From the NCBI GenBank assembly GCA_017860985.1, contig JAGFXG010000004.1, positions 1 to 14,867 of the forward strand: a DNA stretch of 14,867 nt, read 5' to 3'. Shown one piece after another: positions 1 through 6,948 of the stretch (position 1 is the stretch's first letter; each line of letters begins with the position of its first letter). The translations under genes and the position numbers were made by a program. The stretch comes from Deltaproteobacteria bacterium (lineage in GTDB: Bacteria > Desulfobacterota > Syntrophia > Syntrophales > Smithellaceae). A model generated the notes under the pieces. The model searched no databases and was not told the origin of the DNA. It worked only from the letters and a program-made list of their open reading frames with translations.

Positions 1-591
1 GCATTAAACATCAGCGATGATGATCCGGTCATTGTCTTTGCCTCAATGAATTTTGAGATCAAGGGGCTTGACAACATCATGCTGGCCCTCGCGCAATTGA
101 AAAAGCATAACAAAAGCGTTAAGTTGATTGTTGCCGGAAAAGGCAACATTACAAAGTATGAAAAACTGGCCAAAGATGCGCAGATATCTGAAAACATCAT
201 TTTCACCGGCACGGTCACCAAGGATAATTTAATCGATCTTTACCTGGCGGGCGATCTTTATATGATGCTTTCCAGGTTCGATACCTTCGGCATGGTTGTC
301 CTCGAGGCAATGGCGGCGGGCCTCCCGGTGATGATCAGCAGCCGGGTCGGCGCAAAAGATCTGGTAGAGGATGGTAAAAACGGCTTCATCATCCCTGATA
401 CCTCGGATTATGATTATATCGCTTCCAGACTCACCCTGCTGCTTGACAAAAAGATTCGCACGGAAATGTCTGCAGCCGCTCATCAAACAGCTTCAGAAAA
501 CACATGGGACAAAGTGGCAAAAAAATATTCGGACCTGTACGATGAGGTTTTTACGACCAAACATCGAAAAAACAATGTAGGACTTCCTTAA
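1..591 (+). CDS. GT4-family glycosyltransferase, C-terminal part (5' end outside window)
   Basis: The reading frame is open from base 1, so the gene begins upstream and only the last 196 residues are visible; the ATG at 46 is internal. What is seen is the nucleotide-sugar-binding half of a GT-B retaining glycosyltransferase: IVFASMNFEIKGLDN near residues 11-25, LIVAGKGN at 42-49, and the family signature FDTFGMVVLEAMAAGLPV around 93-110. In that signature the usual E-x7-E pair appears as D94-x7-E102, a variant also found in WaaG-like members. The protein probably adds a sugar to the LPS core or O-antigen on the cytoplasmic face of the inner membrane. The donor and acceptor cannot be read from the sequence. 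The heptosyltransferase-like gene follows after 6 bp, so the two are very likely cotranscribed. The family call is firm and the exact role is inference. Confidence 0.9.
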   Translation, partial: ALNISDDDPVIVFASMNFEIKGLDNIMLALAQLKKHNKSVKLIVAGKGNITKYEKLAKDAQISENIIFTGTVTKDNLIDLYLAGDLYMMLSRFDTFGMVVLEAMAAGLPVMISSRVGAKDLVEDGKNGFIIPDTSDYDYIASRLTLLLDKKIRTEMSAAAHQTASENTWDKVAKKYSDLYDEVFTTKHRKNNVGLP

Positions 592-597
592 TTAAAC

Positions 598-1692
598 ATG
601 AAGATTATCGATCCATCAACCTATAAACTCCCCGTTCATGTCCGTAAAATCCTGCTGATTCAGCTAGGCGACATTGGTGATGTGGTCTGGACGACTCCCA
701 CGATCCGTGCCGCCAGGAGTGCTATCCCGGACGGAACATTGTCCATTTTAGTCCGGGAGGGTTTTGGCAGCCTCCTGGAAGCCGACCCATCAGTCGACCG
801 GGTGTTTGAGGCAAAACATTATTCAGGAAATCTTTTCCGGCAGATGGCCGGGCACTTCGCTTTTTTAAGGAAAATCCGGGCCCAGCATTTTGATCTGGCC
901 GTTGATCTGCGCCTGGGAGACCGCGGCGCTTTCATGTCGCTGGTGACGGGGGCACCGATTCGCGTAACCATGCATCATCCGGAAGGACTACCCTTCTGGA
1001 GAACATTCTGCTTTACACACGGCGTAGTGCCTGTTGGCGACGGCGTTATCAAACACCGCGGCGCAACCGAGCAAATTCTGCGCATTGTCAGACCCCTCGG
1101 CATGGACACACAGGACATCTCCCCCCGCCTCTGGGTTTCAGACGCGGTTAAAAGACGGGTCGGGGAAATTCTATCGCGGGAAAAGGCAGACGGCCAAAAA
1201 CAGTGGATCACCATCAATCCTTTTTCCCGCTGGCCCTACAAGGAATGGGGCGAGAGCAAGTGGGTTGAGGTCATTAACTGGCTCTGGAAAGATCTCGGAA
1301 TTCCATCCGTAATTATCGGCGCCGCGGAAGAAAGACAGCGGGCAGAAGCAATCATCGGGCAATGCGAAGCCAGGGTGATCAATCTTGCGGGGCAAACAAC
1401 ACTTGCCGAACTGGCCGGTCTGCTGAGTTTGAGCCGTCTGCATATCGGTGTGGACAGCGCAGCGCCGCACATCGCGGCGGCCACCGGCGTTCCGACGATT
1501 ACCATTTACGGTCCCTCCTCCTGGTTTGACTGGGCTCCTGTCGGGAAAGACCATCGAGTGATTCTGCCTGCAATGGATTGCGTTCCCTGTCACCAGAAGG
1601 GCTGTGATGGAAGCGGGCACAGCCGTTGCCTGGATGAACTGAGCTCTGAACATGTCATTCCCGTCATCCACGAAGCACTGGATATTCCGTGA
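598..1692 (+). CDS. GT9 heptosyltransferase-family glycosyltransferase
   Basis: This is a 364-residue GT-B enzyme of family GT9, which includes ADP-heptose:LPS heptosyltransferases such as WaaC, WaaF and WaaQ. The N-terminal domain opens with KILLIQLGDIGDVVWTTP (residues 17-34), the GDIGD acceptor-site motif of the family. The C-terminal domain carries HIGVDSAAPHIAAATGVP with D286 and H291, followed by TIYGPSSWFDWAPVG, the nucleotide-sugar site. Near the C-terminus lie four cysteines (328, 331, 336, 344) in a C-x2-C-x4-C-x7-C pattern that recurs in many GT9 proteins. The length is normal. Translation starts 6 bp after the preceding glycosyltransferase stop with no strong Shine-Dalgarno, which suggests translational coupling. 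It is expected to act in the cytoplasm on lipid A-core, adding heptose or a related sugar. Which heptosyltransferase it is cannot be decided here, so no symbol is given. Confidence 0.93.
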   Translation: MKIIDPSTYKLPVHVRKILLIQLGDIGDVVWTTPTIRAARSAIPDGTLSILVREGFGSLLEADPSVDRVFEAKHYSGNLFRQMAGHFAFLRKIRAQHFDLAVDLRLGDRGAFMSLVTGAPIRVTMHHPEGLPFWRTFCFTHGVVPVGDGVIKHRGATEQILRIVRPLGMDTQDISPRLWVSDAVKRRVGEILSREKADGQKQWITINPFSRWPYKEWGESKWVEVINWLWKDLGIPSVIIGAAEERQRAEAIIGQCEARVINLAGQTTLAELAGLLSLSRLHIGVDSAAPHIAAATGVPTITIYGPSSWFDWAPVGKDHRVILPAMDCVPCHQKGCDGSGHSRCLDELSSEHVIPVIHEALDIP

Positions 1693-1747
1693 TGCCTGTG
1701 TTCGAGACTAACCTTCATCCTGGCGGGACTCAGCGCCCTTTTTCCTC

Positions 1748-1776
1748 TTGATCTTAAATAGCATAACTGCTAAAAA
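1748..1776 (+). promoter_or_regulatory. Weak sigma70-like promoter candidate before the O-antigen ligase gene
   Basis: The 119-bp gap between the GT9 gene and the ligase gene contains TTGATC, a 17-bp spacer and TAAAAA (4 of 6 matches in each box), followed by an A/T-rich run. It could give the ligase gene its own transcription. With such short matches in AT-rich DNA, chance is a serious alternative. Confidence 0.3.
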
Positions 1777-1811
1777 TTTTTTTTAACCACTGACCCAGAA
1801 AAGGTGATTCC

Positions 1812-3092
1812 ATGCTTAGTAAGCTTAAAGATTATCTTGATCTTCAACTGCCGCCCGATGCGCAGGGAAAAGACAAATTATTTTTTGCTTTAAATGCCCT
1901 GATCCCCGCCTTGATGGGAATTTATGTTTTTGTTAATCCCCTGCCCCTGGACAGTATCAATGAATTGTGTTTTTATCTTTCTTGTGCGGCGTTAATCACT
2001 CTTTTGATTTCCAGAAAGACCGACTTTACCCTGCGCTCGCCCCTTACGATAGGGTTGTCTTTGTTTTTTGTCTGGGCGGTACTAGGTCTTTTCATTACGC
2101 TCGATTTTTCCAACACGCTCCATGATCTCCGCGGATACCTTCTGGAATACCTGATCATTTTTTATTTACTGGTTAATTTTTACAATTCGCGCAACCGGCT
2201 GGAGTTCCTTTCCGACCTCATCATCGCCTCGGCGATGGTCTTTTCTATTGGCGGCATCATTGTGTTCTACTTGATTGAAGGAAATCCTTTCAGTGCCAGG
2301 TTCGGCGGATCATTTACGAAAATGTGGACCGGGTTTATGTGCTTTACCACGCTCTTCGCGGGCACGCTCAGCCTGCGCGGCGTTTATAAACAAGAACCCA
2401 TGATACGCCAGGCCGTCTATTTTTTCTGCTTTCTGGTTCTGACCATGGTCACGATGCTCAACAAGTCGCGCGGGGCCACCATCAGCCTTTGCGTCGCACT
2501 GCTGATCATGTGCCTGCACCGGAAGAAAAACATCATTCTGATCGCTGTCGCAGGTGTCATGCTTGCCTTTACCCCTGGTTTCATAGACAGAATCAACACT
2601 ATGGGTTTTACGCAGGATATCCGTTCTAAAATGTTTCGTTTGTCCGCCGAAGTCATTAAGGACCATCCGGTCGCCGGTGTGGGCTATGGAGGGGAAATTT
2701 ACCGCAACAGTAATCTGGTGGACCTGGAAAAATACGACGCGAGTCTTCCGGAAAAGTACCAGCAAAAAAAAGATATCGTCAAGTCGACACACAACACGTT
2801 TCTCGACGTGGCCATACGCACCGGCCTGGTGGGATTGGCCCTGTTTTGTTTGATTATATTGACGGCCGTGTGGATGCTGTGGGACATCTTCAGGCGGCAC
2901 AGGGAGGAATTCTTCCGCTCCTGGTCAATATGCCTCTTCGCCTGCCTTGCATCCATCATGACTATGAACTTTTTTGCTGACGCTCTTTACGGAGCACAGG
3001 GCATCATTCTTTATATTATTCTGGCGATGATCGGCATTCTGTGGAATCTGTCACGAAAAAACCAGGCCGTCCCCGGGGCCGTAAAAACCTGA
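1812..3092 (+). CDS. O-antigen ligase / Wzy-type polymerase family membrane protein
   Basis: This 426-residue protein has about ten to twelve hydrophobic segments and belongs to the Wzy_C/O-antigen ligase family. Those proteins either join undecaprenyl-linked O-antigen to lipid A-core (WaaL) or polymerise it (Wzy) on the periplasmic side of the inner membrane. The seen family marks are LNKSRGATISL, with R220 in the position of the essential arginine, and a large periplasmic loop ending in STHNTFLDVAIRTGLVGL, with H327 in the place of the catalytic histidine; both lead into transmembrane segments. The start is supported by AGGTG five bases upstream of the ATG. It follows two core-type glycosyltransferases on the same strand, which favours ligase over polymerase, but sequence alone rarely separates them. 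It converges with the downstream minus-strand methyltransferase gene with only 11 bp between the stop codons. Confidence 0.87.
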   Translation: MLSKLKDYLDLQLPPDAQGKDKLFFALNALIPALMGIYVFVNPLPLDSINELCFYLSCAALITLLISRKTDFTLRSPLTIGLSLFFVWAVLGLFITLDFSNTLHDLRGYLLEYLIIFYLLVNFYNSRNRLEFLSDLIIASAMVFSIGGIIVFYLIEGNPFSARFGGSFTKMWTGFMCFTTLFAGTLSLRGVYKQEPMIRQAVYFFCFLVLTMVTMLNKSRGATISLCVALLIMCLHRKKNIILIAVAGVMLAFTPGFIDRINTMGFTQDIRSKMFRLSAEVIKDHPVAGVGYGGEIYRNSNLVDLEKYDASLPEKYQQKKDIVKSTHNTFLDVAIRTGLVGLALFCLIILTAVWMLWDIFRRHREEFFRSWSICLFACLASIMTMNFFADALYGAQGIILYIILAMIGILWNLSRKNQAVPGAVKT

Positions 3093-3103
3093 TATTGGTA
3101 GAG

Positions 3104-3769
3104 CTATGCGAAATCTCGCTCCAGGATCATGAAACCATTGCAGATCGTATAATGCCTTATAAACCATCCCCGGTGCGCCAGCGCGAAATCAATCTTCTCA
3201 TTAAAATGTGTATCCAGGTGTTCTTCAATCGCACGGATAACGCCGCGCTGATTGTCCCATCCCTTGCCGGTGCTTCCGTCTTTGCGGACAAATACCTCGT
3301 TCATGTTTGTGTCATGAAAAAACACCTTGCAGCGCGAAGCCAGGTATGGGAACCAAGCACTGATTTCCGCCACAGTGTGATCATAAAGATGGCTGGTATC
3401 AATAAACAAAATATCTATCACGGGTTCGAATCCCCGACTGCGGCACCAATCGGGAAATTCCGCTGCAAAGGATATGTCATCTGATTGGACAAAGATCCTG
3501 TCTTTAAACGAAGAAACTTCTGCCCGGTCATCAATATCGACGCTAACCAATTTTGCGCCCCACAAGTTTGCAACCCGCTCCAAAACAAATGTTGATTCAC
3601 CATCTCCAACTCCCAGCTCAACAATCAGCTTCGATTCGATATTGAGGCTTTCAGTGAAAAGCATTGGCAGGTGATCGCTAATGTCCGTCTTCCTGACCAG
3701 GGCCCGGTTTTGAATGTCTCCCAGATTTTTTTTGAGCGACTTGCCGCTTATTTTTTCCATCAAACCCAT
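3104..3769 (-). CDS. Class I SAM methyltransferase, Methyltransf_24 / CmcI-like
   Basis: This 221-residue protein has a Rossmann-type methyltransferase core. Motif I is IVELGVGDGEST (49-60), the acidic ribose-binding end of strand 2 is VSVDID (76-80), and LFIDTSHLYDHTVAEI (121-136) with FFHDT (150-154) supplies D124, H127, H131, H152 and D153. This Asp/His set resembles CmcI (cephalosporin 7-alpha-methylation) and related sugar O-methyltransferases that bind a divalent metal. In this neighbourhood it most likely O-methylates a sugar of the surface glycan; that is inference. The start has AGGAG ten bases upstream, lying just after the stop of the preceding GT2 gene 13 bp away, so the pair is one translational unit. 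A stretch around 3420-3450 looks like a tRNA T-arm, but it is ordinary coding sequence here. No nearby terminator is convincing. Confidence 0.82.
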   Translation of the reverse strand: MGLMEKISGKSLKKNLGDIQNRALVRKTDISDHLPMLFTESLNIESKLIVELGVGDGESTFVLERVANLWGAKLVSVDIDDRAEVSSFKDRIFVQSDDISFAAEFPDWCRSRGFEPVIDILFIDTSHLYDHTVAEISAWFPYLASRCKVFFHDTNMNEVFVRKDGSTGKGWDNQRGVIRAIEEHLDTHFNEKIDFALAHRGWFIRHYTICNGFMILERDFA

Positions 3770-3782
3770 GAATTATCTTCTC

Positions 3783-4709
3783 CTAGTAATACGCCATGTT
3801 CTGCTCATACGACAAATGGATATTATGAGCAAACTGTTTCAGCAATTTGGGGTAACCCGCAATGGTTTTATTTTTTAGCGGATCATAAATTTTTATATAG
3901 GAATCCAATCGGGGCCATTTCTCATCCCAGAGTTGACGGACCTGGCTTGACCAGCATCCGTCATTATAACCTTCAAAACTTTTTTCGCGCGCCTTGCTTT
4001 TTTCCGTCACCTTATGATAATGCCACACAAAAGAATCCATGCTGACGGCCGTACACCCCCCTGCCATAAAACAGCGCAGTGAAAAATCGTTGTTTTCGTA
4101 GCAGGCCTTCCATCGTTCATCGAAATAACCGATTTTTTCGAAAATTTCGCGCCGCCAGAACATCACATTGAGCTCGGAGGCAACCACCCTCAGATAGGAC
4201 TTTTGGGGCCTGGCTAAAAGGCTGTCCAGCAGGGATGCCTTTTGTTTTTGAAGGCCGTCCAGCCGGACATGGTCTGCGCCAAACGCTTCTGCTGGCAGCC
4301 AGCATTGATATTCAAGGTCGCTTTTGTCCGTAAAGGGGGTAGCCTGATAAATCTCCTCTGTCTGCACTTTGCCGAACAGGTCTTCATCCATTCCCGATGT
4401 GATGATGACGTCCGATGTGATCAAACCAAGGACGGGCGACTTGCATGTCCTGGCAATCCTGTTGATTGCCCCGCTGATGCCAATGTTGTGATCCAGCAGA
4501 ATCAGCGAAAACTGATGGCGGGACTGTTTTTCCAAAAGCCAGGCACGGTGGCTCGGCACAGATCCCTGATCCAGCAAAAAGACTTCACTGGAAAGATTTT
4601 TGCTTTTTCTTTCGTAAAAAGCGTCAATTGTCGTTTCCAGAATTTCAGCGGCACGGGGTTCGCCTTCGGGATTATAATTCAAAATAAGATAGGAAATATC
4701 AGGTATCAT
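3783..4709 (-). CDS. GT2-family glycosyltransferase
   Basis: This protein of about 308 residues has the layout of GT2 enzymes that act on surface glycans. An N-terminal strand (ISYLILNYNP) comes first, then LDHNIGISGAINRIA near residues 72-86 (the N-x-G-x-x-x-A-x-N pattern), and GLITSDVII near 95-103. There the single metal-binding aspartate stands where relatives have NPDV or NND. The acceptor-side block IGYFDERWKACYENNDFSLR (193-212) matches the usual GxFDE...ExxD signature, and a late VWHYH gives the conserved histidine. It has no membrane segments and is likely cytoplasmic or membrane-associated. Two ATG codons are adjacent at 4712 and 4709; the second is chosen because AGGA then stands 5 bases upstream instead of 2. 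It leads the methyltransferase gene and is separated from the FkbM gene by an AT-rich gap. The sugar specificity is unknown. Confidence 0.85.
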   Translation of the reverse strand: MIPDISYLILNYNPEGEPRAAEILETTIDAFYERKSKNLSSEVFLLDQGSVPSHRAWLLEKQSRHQFSLILLDHNIGISGAINRIARTCKSPVLGLITSDVIITSGMDEDLFGKVQTEEIYQATPFTDKSDLEYQCWLPAEAFGADHVRLDGLQKQKASLLDSLLARPQKSYLRVVASELNVMFWRREIFEKIGYFDERWKACYENNDFSLRCFMAGGCTAVSMDSFVWHYHKVTEKSKAREKSFEGYNDGCWSSQVRQLWDEKWPRLDSYIKIYDPLKNKTIAGYPKLLKQFAHNIHLSYEQNMAYY

Positions 4710-4712
4710 CAT

Positions 4713-4933
4713 GTTCCTAATGAATTATATTGAGGTTTATCGATACAGCTAACTTTATTAAGACATCTTTATATATGAAAATCATAAAGATGCGCAATAA
4801 GCAAATCATTTGAAAAACATTCTTAAAAAGATTTACAGGCAAACTCAAAAGGGAAACCATCCGAGTCTATCACAGGTTTCAAACCTTTTGAAAAATGAAT
4901 AAGAAACTGCCATGAAGACCTCGTCATTAAACC
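4713..4933. other. AT-rich intergenic gap between the FkbM and GT2 genes
   Basis: These 221 bp carry no recognisable gene and are visibly more AT-rich than the flanking coding DNA. They hold a 9-bp inverted repeat at 4764-4792 and a smaller palindrome, AGGTTTCAAACCT, at 4874-4886. On the minus strand there is a TTGCGC-N18-TATAAA box pair (4797 down to 4768) that could start transcription of the GT2-methyltransferase pair. A 22-codon minus-strand reading frame (4913-4845) has GAGG five bases before its ATG, but it is too short to call a gene. The gap probably separates two transcription units on the same strand. Confidence 0.5.
4764..4792. repeat. 9-bp inverted repeat, possible operator
   Basis: CATCTTTAT (4764-4772) and ATAAAGATG (4784-4792) are perfect reverse complements separated by 11 bp. 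The arms overlap a minus-strand -10-like TATAAA, so the site could be an operator for the GT2 gene. There is no T-run after it in the minus direction, which argues against a simple terminator. Confidence 0.45.
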
Positions 4934-5749
4934 CTACCCGTTTTTCCGAAAGAGAAAATTAACCTTGCCTTCCGTGTCGGAGTTTTTGATCCAGTTGCGT
5001 ACCTGAACCTCCGGAATCAGATCTTCCCGACCCGGCATCATGACATATGCTGAGTATCCTTTTGACCAAAACAGTTCAAAGACTTTGATAAAATCCTCAT
5101 TGACCCCGCCTGGGAAATTACCGGTAAGACCAGTTTCAATCATCCACACCGGCGCAGGCAGACAGGACAGCATCGTCTCCGCACCCTGCAGGACGCTGTA
5201 TTCCACGCCTTCTACATCAATTTTAATCACGATCTTCAAACCGGAAAAACGGTTTGCCGCGATAATGTCCAGTGTACTCAATGGAACCATGCGTTTTTTT
5301 GTGGATATGCCTGCCCAATCCTTGATGAAGGACGCGGCCGTGCCCACGCCGTAAAGAACAGCCAGACCAGGTTTGTTCGATAGCCCAAGGGGGAAAATCT
5401 CCACGTCAGGCCAGTTATTCGCCTCAAGGTTTCCATAGAGGAATTGAAGATTGTTCCATAACGGTTCAACGGCAAGAACTTTAAGGCCCATCGAACGTGC
5501 AATGCAGGTGTAATACCCCATGTTTGCACCGATATCGATAAAGACATCCGCATTTTTGATCAGGGCAATGATTTTCTGTGTTTCATCGTTTTCGTAAGAA
5601 CCGTCCTGCATGGACTCAAGACCGGCCATCATAAATCCATGAGGTGTCTTCTTGAAACCTGCCTTGCGAAAATTCCGGTACGCACCATAATATTCGCTGG
5701 CCACGGCGATCTCGGGACGGCTTTGATAGAGGTATGATTTTATGCTCAT
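4934..5749 (-). CDS. FkbM-family methyltransferase
   Basis: This 271-residue SAM-dependent methyltransferase matches the FkbM family. It shows motif I as FIDIGANMGYYTCIA (70-84), the ribose-binding glutamate in VLAVEPLWNN (E95), and the family signature IKIDVEGVEYSVLQGAE near 175-191. FkbM-type enzymes O-methylate hydroxyls on polyketides and, very often in gene clusters like this one, sugars of capsules and O-antigens. The latter fits the neighbourhood. There is no signal peptide or membrane segment, so it should be cytoplasmic. The start is well supported by AAGGAG four bases upstream of the ATG. The stop codon of the acyltransferase gene lies 12 bp upstream, so the two genes form an operon. 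It may methylate the same residue that the acyltransferase modifies, or cap the chain, but nothing in the sequence shows the target. Confidence 0.9.
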   Translation of the reverse strand: MSIKSYLYQSRPEIAVASEYYGAYRNFRKAGFKKTPHGFMMAGLESMQDGSYENDETQKIIALIKNADVFIDIGANMGYYTCIARSMGLKVLAVEPLWNNLQFLYGNLEANNWPDVEIFPLGLSNKPGLAVLYGVGTAASFIKDWAGISTKKRMVPLSTLDIIAANRFSGLKIVIKIDVEGVEYSVLQGAETMLSCLPAPVWMIETGLTGNFPGGVNEDFIKVFELFWSKGYSAYVMMPGREDLIPEVQVRNWIKNSDTEGKVNFLFRKNG

Positions 5750-5761
5750 AATACTCCTTCT

Positions 5762-6799
5762 TTATCGATTCTGACCCGCAAGAAGAAGCCGGGTAATTCT
5801 AAAACGCTTGATGACAAGCAAAGACAGCGCAAGGCTCCCGGCAAGCGCTATCAATGTACTGGCAACATACAGCAATCCGCTGTTGCCGAGCCTGGTGATA
5901 AAAAGATCGTGGCAAACGAAAATTTCCAGGGACATGGTTCCCGTCCAGCAAAAGAAAAGATAAAGCTTTGTCTGACGCAATCTCTCCAAAATAAAAGACC
6001 AGAAAGCAATTCCAGCAAAGGCCACGGTATATTTGTATATAGAAACAATCAATCGTGAAATTTTATCATTTAAAATCTGCAGGAGATACGGATAAAAGAT
6101 CGGGAACGCGTATCCAACATAGCAAACGGCCAGAATCGGATAGAGAACGACGGCCGCGACATACAGAAGATTTCGACGGGCTTTCAGTTCATCATAATAC
6201 TTGAAGGCAAAAAAACCTGCCACGTAATACGGGTAATAGAGCCTGACTTCGGACAACAGGAACAGATTTGTGGAAAGGGCCGCCCTGACCAGCAAAATGG
6301 ACGCGATTACAAAATAATTTTCCCAGCGGGTCCATTCGCGGACATCAACCAGTTTGAGCACTGAAAAGAGAATCATGCTGTTTAAGAAAAGGACCCAGAG
6401 AAACCATGGGTTTGGCGTCATCACAAGATTCAGCATGAATTGGGGGATACTGACAGTATGATAGGTTTGATGAAGCAAGTAGCCAATGCACGCCCAGACA
6501 ACAAGGGGCACTAGGAGGCGGATAGCGTTTTTTTTGGTATAAGCCGGGAGAGAATATTTCCTGACTTGAGAAAACAGGACAAGACCGCTCAGAAAGAAGA
6601 AAAGTTGCATGATAAAGGAATCGAGAATGCGAAAGGGCAGATAAACATTGAAATGGGCCGGGTCATTGAAAGAAACCGTGTGGCAAAAAATTACCATGAT
6701 AATCCCCATGCCCTTGAGCGCGTCGATATGATGATTCCTGCCGCCGGCCATCGCATCGTCCACATACCGGAAGGCTTTGATTTTATCTATTAAAGTCAT
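5762..6799 (-). CDS. Acyltransferase family 3 (OafA/NodX-like) membrane protein
   Basis: This 345-residue polytopic membrane protein belongs to the acyltransferase-3 family, whose members O-acetylate (or otherwise O-acylate) O-antigen, Nod factor and peptidoglycan sugars. The family mark is at the N-terminus: HHIDALKGMGIIMVIFCHTV (23-42) with H40 as the expected catalytic-site histidine, then LFFFLSGLVLF (66-76) and a basic patch TKKNAIRLLVPLVVW. About ten hydrophobic segments follow. It lacks the C-terminal SGNH domain found in larger OafA proteins. Several separate SGNH-like proteins are encoded in the window, though none lies directly beside this gene. AAGGG eight bases before the ATG supports the start. 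It is the first gene of a minus-strand pair with the FkbM methyltransferase and is divergent from the two-domain glycosyltransferase gene. Confidence 0.9.
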   Translation of the reverse strand: MTLIDKIKAFRYVDDAMAGGRNHHIDALKGMGIIMVIFCHTVSFNDPAHFNVYLPFRILDSFIMQLFFFLSGLVLFSQVRKYSLPAYTKKNAIRLLVPLVVWACIGYLLHQTYHTVSIPQFMLNLVMTPNPWFLWVLFLNSMILFSVLKLVDVREWTRWENYFVIASILLVRAALSTNLFLLSEVRLYYPYYVAGFFAFKYYDELKARRNLLYVAAVVLYPILAVCYVGYAFPIFYPYLLQILNDKISRLIVSIYKYTVAFAGIAFWSFILERLRQTKLYLFFCWTGTMSLEIFVCHDLFITRLGNSGLLYVASTLIALAGSLALSLLVIKRFRITRLLLAGQNR

Positions 6800-6948
6800 G
6801 GGGTTTGCCCTTTTGCTCGATCCCGATGAAGCTCATTGGTGTCGGCCTTGATAACACATCGGTTTCTTTTTTAAAACATGATTTTTTCATTTTTATGTGC
6901 TAAAGCCTGTTGCCAAACGTGCATTATAACGATAGAAATTGCAACCTT
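6800..6948. promoter_or_regulatory. Divergent intergenic region between acyltransferase and two-domain glycosyltransferase genes
   Basis: Both flanking genes must be started from this stretch. A perfect TATAAT lies on the minus strand (6928-6923) but without a good -35 box. A TTGATA-N17-TTAAAA pair lies on the plus strand (6848-6876) with a weak -10. The middle is T-rich. The promoters are therefore expected by layout more than proven by motif. Confidence 0.3.

Noticed and set aside
2310..2900. A 196-codon minus-strand frame opposite the O-antigen ligase gene.
   Set aside because: It has a His- and Gln-rich composition typical of the reverse complement of membrane-protein codons, and no motif.
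3053..3085. Possible minus-strand terminator after the methyltransferase gene: GGCC repeated around a GC-rich loop, then six Ts.
   Set aside because: The stem is only four base pairs and lies in the coding end of the ligase gene; too weak to annotate.
3420..3452. GGGTTCGAATCCCC followed by CACCA on the plus strand, like the T-arm and 3' end of a tRNA.
   Set aside because: The T-stem pairs only three bases, the spacing to CCA is one base too long, and no matching acceptor, D-arm or anticodon arm lies upstream. The bases encode an ordinary stretch (CRSRGFEPVIDILF) of the minus-strand methyltransferase.
4078..4420. Apparent loss of the DxD metal motif in the GT2 enzyme (ITSDVII).
   Set aside because: Many GT2 surface-glycan enzymes carry NPDV or NND there, with a single essential aspartate, so this is normal variation.
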